A program made the translations under genes and the position numbers. A DNA stretch of 64,000 nt from Loktanella sp. M215. GTDB lineage: Bacteria; Pseudomonadota; Alphaproteobacteria; Rhodobacterales; Rhodobacteraceae. Location of the stretch: assembly GCF_021735925.1 (NCBI RefSeq), contig NZ_WMEA01000004.1, positions 62,001-126,000 on the forward strand. The letters are read 5' to 3'. This document shows, piece by piece, positions 61,639 through 64,000 of this stretch (its first letter is position 1; each line of letters opens with the position of its first letter). The notes under the pieces were generated by a model. It had not been told where the DNA came from. It searched no databases and saw only the letters and a program-made list of their open reading frames with translations.

Positions 61639-62323
61639 AATCATTTATAGTGACCAGTCGGTTCTTCTGGATCGTCAGAACCCCTGCCTTGCGCAATTGC
61701 GTCAGATGTCGGCTGACCGTTTCAACCGTCAGACCCAGAAAGTCTGCGATGTCCGATCGCTTGAGCGGGATTTCCAGATGATCCGAGTAACCCTCCACCT
61801 GAGGATCGACGTGACGGGACAAAAGCAAAAGGAACGTTGCAACCTTTTCTGCCGCTGACTTCTGACCCAGGGTCATCATCCAATCTCGCGCGTCATCCAG
61901 CTCACGCAAGGCTTGCTCGTGCAGGCGATGTTCCAGGCCCGGCGACTGACGCACCATTTCTTCCAGGGCGCTGCGCGGGAAAGTGCAAATACGCACGGTG
62001 CTCGCCGCCTCGGCGCTAACGTCGCTGCTTTCGGCAAAGGGGCGTCCCACGAAATCGGGCGCAAACTGAAGCCCGACAATCTGCTGACGTCCGTCGGCCA
62101 TCAGCTTACTCAGCTTGACGATCCCGCTCAGGATGTTTGCGTATCCGTCCGTTGGAACACCCGCCGCGACAAGCTCTGTTCCCGCCTCGACCTCGCGCCG
62201 GCCCGTCTGGCGTCCGAGCTGCTGCAACTGCTTGGGATCGAGCGCGCCGCAAATGCCCCTGTGGCGCGCTTCGCAGGCCTGACAGAGCACCGGTATATCG
62301 GAATTGTGTATGTCGATTCGCAT
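61607..62323 (-). CDS. fnrL: Crp/Fnr-family oxygen-sensing regulator FnrL
   Basis: 238 residues. Cluster Cys at 14, 17, 25 (VLCQACEARHRGIC) and 112 (STVRICTFPR), as in FnrL of Rhodobacter. Sensor domain with GIVKLSKLMADGRQQIVGLQ, C-terminal HTH RSDIADFLGLTVETVSRHL with the E-x-x-S-R that reads TTGAT. Controls cbb3 and denitrification genes. FNR boxes in this window are at 61061 and 62574. Confidence 0.94.
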   Translation of the reverse strand: MRIDIHNSDIPVLCQACEARHRGICGALDPKQLQQLGRQTGRREVEAGTELVAAGVPTDGYANILSGIVKLSKLMADGRQQIVGLQFAPDFVGRPFAESSDVSAEAASTVRICTFPRSALEEMVRQSPGLEHRLHEQALRELDDARDWMMTLGQKSAAEKVATFLLLLSRHVDPQVEGYSDHLEIPLKRSDIADFLGLTVETVSRHLTQLRKAGVLTIQKNRLVTINDFSVLEVAAGL

Positions 62324-62573
62324 GGCAACGTCCTCTCTTATGACGGTAGCCCCGACACTCGACCTTTACCTAAAGAGGAAATGCGCAGCTATTGAATGCG
62401 GGCTCGCAAATTTGCGAAGGCCCATATGTCCGCATCACATGTCTACAGGAAAACCAGAGGCGTCGCTAACGGTTTTCATCATTGGCGCTCCGGGCGGCAT
62501 TCGGGGGCGCAGGGCAAAGGCCACAGGCCATGCATCTCCGGTACGAATTCATTTGAAATGATCTGTGAAATGT

Positions 62574-62587
62574 TTGCGCTAGATCAA
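62574..62587 (+). promoter_or_regulatory. FNR-type box upstream of pseudoazurin
   Basis: TTGCGCTAGATCAA: right half matches ATCAA, left half TTGCG instead of TTGAT, a common variant that reads well by FnrL or NnrR/Dnr-type regulators. It lies 61 bases before the pseudoazurin start. Confidence 0.65.
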
Positions 62588-62647
62588 CATGGTTTTGCAT
62601 CGATGGCCTATCGTTGTCTTGAAATTCAGACTTGGAAGGAATTCGAC

Positions 62648-63079
62648 ATGCTCAAGCAAATCATCTTCGGTCTCGCAACAGGGGTACTGCTTGCGGGAAG
62701 TGCTGTCGCCGAAACCTACGAGGTGCAGATGCTTAATCGCAGTGGCACCGACACGATGGCGTTCGAGCCCGCCTTCTTGCGGATCGCCCCCGGTGACACA
62801 GTCAAATTTATCGCGACCGACAAGGGGCACAACGCCGAGATCATCGACGGCATGCTCCCGGACGGAGCCGAGGCCTTCCAAGGAAAGGTCAACGAGGAAA
62901 TCGAGGTCCAGTTGGATGTTGAAGGCCTCTACGCCGTCAAATGCCTTCCTCATTTTTCGATGGGCATGGTGATGACGATTGCTGTCGGTGCGGATGAGAC
63001 CCCACCCGAGGGATATCTCGAAGGACGCCTGCCACCCCGCGCAAAAGAGCGTCTGACCGCGCAACTTGAAGGTCTCTGA
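62648..63079 (+). CDS. Pseudoazurin (blue copper protein)
   Basis: 143 residues, start ATG 62648 with GGAA upstream. Signal peptide ends VAETYE. Type 1 copper ligands: His61 (DKGHNAEII), Cys99, His102 and Met107 in KCLPHFSMGM, with the spacing of pseudoazurins. It carries electrons to nitrite reductase NirK, whose gene follows 66 bases downstream. Confidence 0.94.
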   Translation: MLKQIIFGLATGVLLAGSAVAETYEVQMLNRSGTDTMAFEPAFLRIAPGDTVKFIATDKGHNAEIIDGMLPDGAEAFQGKVNEEIEVQLDVEGLYAVKCLPHFSMGMVMTIAVGADETPPEGYLEGRLPPRAKERLTAQLEGL

Positions 63080-63090
63080 GCTCATCCACG

Positions 63091-63113
63091 CGGGTGCGCA
63101 AGCGGTGCACCCG
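63091..63113. terminator. Hairpin between pseudoazurin and nirK
   Basis: CGGGTGC, nine-base loop, GCACCCG. No T-tract follows, so it may attenuate or protect mRNA rather than end it; nirK starts 33 bases later. Confidence 0.4.
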
Positions 63114-63145
63114 TGCGCCCGCAGCCTGACACAAGGAAACACATC

Positions 63146-64000
63146 ATGTTACATGATAAGAAAACCGGTACGCTGAACACGAGCCGTCGTAACCTTTTGC
63201 GTGGGACTGCTTTGGCCGGGGCCGCAGCCATGACCGGCACCTTTGCCACGGCCGCTCCGATGCGCCGGCCGTTAACGACGCCATCTCTACGCATGCCAGA
63301 TAATGCGTTCGTACAGGCGCAGGCGCAGCAAATGGCCGAAGCGGAACCCGTCGACTTGTCGGGTTACGAGCGCGTACAACAACGTCTCGTCCGCCCACCC
63401 AATGCCCCCGACCACGATCAGGTCGCAACGGGTGAGCCGAAAATTGTCGAGATCGAGTTAACGGTCGATGAACGTCTCATGGTGGTCGATGAAGATACCG
63501 GCGCGTCGATCTGGGCGATGACCTACAACGGCTCGGTCCCCGGCCCGTTGATCATCGTCCATCAGGGAGACTACGTCGAACTGACGCTCAAAAGCCATAC
63601 GCGGAATGTTCTGGAACATAACATCGACTTTCACGCCTCGACCGGCGGGTTGGGCGGCGGTGCGCTGACTCATATCTACCCTGGTGAAGAGACCGTGTTG
63701 CGCTGGAAGGCCACGAAAGCCGGATGTTTTACCTACCACTGCGCCCCGGGTGGCGCGATGATCCCCTACCATGTCTGCCACGGCATGAACGGTGCTGTCA
63801 TGGTGCTGCCGCGTGACGGTCTGAAAGATCGTGATGGGAACGCCCTGCCCTACGACAAGATCGCCTATATCGGTGAGCAGGATTATTATTTGCCGATGGA
63901 CGAAGATGGCACCTATCGGACCTATCGCAATGCCGGTGACGATTATGCCGATTCACTTGCCGCCATGCGCACTCTCACGCCCAGCCATGTGGTGTTCAAC
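63146..64000 (+). CDS. nirK: Copper nitrite reductase NirK, 3' end outside window
   Basis: 285 residues before the window edge; start ATG 63146 with AAGGAAA upstream. Twin-arginine signal [15 protein letters not shown]. Type 1 copper ligands His158, Cys199, His209, Met214; type 2 ligands His163 and His198 (third is past the edge). The CAPGG loop with ten residues from Cys to His matches class II NirK as in Rhodobacter. Reduces nitrite to NO in the periplasm with electrons from pseudoazurin. Confidence 0.95.
   Translation, partial: MLHDKKTGTLNTSRRNLLRGTALAGAAAMTGTFATAAPMRRPLTTPSLRMPDNAFVQAQAQQMAEAEPVDLSGYERVQQRLVRPPNAPDHDQVATGEPKIVEIELTVDERLMVVDEDTGASIWAMTYNGSVPGPLIIVHQGDYVELTLKSHTRNVLEHNIDFHASTGGLGGGALTHIYPGEETVLRWKATKAGCFTYHCAPGGAMIPYHVCHGMNGAVMVLPRDGLKDRDGNALPYDKIAYIGEQDYYLPMDEDGTYRTYRNAGDDYADSLAAMRTLTPSHVVFN

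Overview
The window reads as one stretch of an alphaproteobacterial chromosome or large replicon, most likely from the Roseobacter/Rhodobacteraceae group. The clues are an FnrL-type regulator with TTGAT-N4-ATCAA boxes, HWE-family histidine kinases, a DUF2927 gene remnant next to a small membrane protein and a CoxE/VWA start, a ccoNOQP/IS oxidase locus, moderately high GC and alphaproteobacterial-type insertion sequences. No tRNA, rRNA or CRISPR array was seen.

Layout. (1) 1-17.2 kb is a metal/redox accessory region with heavy decay: the end of a sensor kinase, remnants of a DUF2927-small membrane-CoxE group, an L,D-transpeptidase, a ZIP-CDF metal transport pair behind a MerR-type promoter, a partial duplication of that promoter and the ZIP N-terminus 3.16 kb away, a frameshifted penicillin-amidase-like gene, an Lnt fragment, an SH3 protein, an MFS exporter with a His-rich tail, a Tat-exported multicopper oxidase with a Sco-cytochrome c fusion, and a broken RTX gene. 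(2) 17.3-25.5 kb is a defence island: a membrane-anchored DUF4041/GIY-YIG protein, an XRE-ImmA/PIN toxin-antitoxin-like pair and, divergent from it, a type III (HORMA/TRIP13) CBASS operon with a DUF6602 predicted nuclease as effector. Its TRIP13 gene is cut by an IS256-family element with a perfect 9-bp target duplication. (3) 25.6-36.4 kb holds a B12-binding regulator, a frameshifted AI-2E permease, a peroxiredoxin-like gene with a stop just before its cysteine motif, a haloacid dehalogenase, a KaiC-HWE kinase-receiver operon, rpsU, a GAF kinase and small stress-type genes. (4) 36.5-45.1 kb is mobile-element rich: an intact IS3 element (CCC target repeat) directly before a CheB-CheR-PAS-HWE giant kinase with its receiver, then an IS1202/ISNCY-type transposase whose matching far terminus lies 3.5 kb away, enclosing a duplicated-domain periplasmic protein and a LysR regulator. 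(5) 45.1-49.9 kb has a GntR regulator, HPP-CBS protein, PACE efflux protein, 5-formyl-THF cyclo-ligase and a TauE/SafE permease. (6) 50-64 kb is a nitrogen-oxide and micro-oxic respiration block: Hmp and DUF6522 facing NsrR, a 51-aa membrane protein and a group III truncated globin around a palindromic NsrR-like operator; then ccoI-ccoS-ccoNOQP with extra genes, FNR boxes, a hemerythrin-like protein, FnrL, pseudoazurin and the start of copper nitrite reductase NirK.

How the genes fit together. Region 6 is a coherent low-oxygen programme: FnrL senses oxygen, cbb3 oxidase respires at low O2, NirK with pseudoazurin makes NO from nitrite, and NsrR/Hmp/globin clear NO. Regions 3-4 look like general stress and light/redox signalling through HWE kinases. 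Region 2 is anti-phage, apparently damaged by transposition. Many single-base frameshifts and stops in regions 1 and 3 mean either real decay or consensus errors, and reads should decide. All functional names come from reading motifs by eye; no database search was run.
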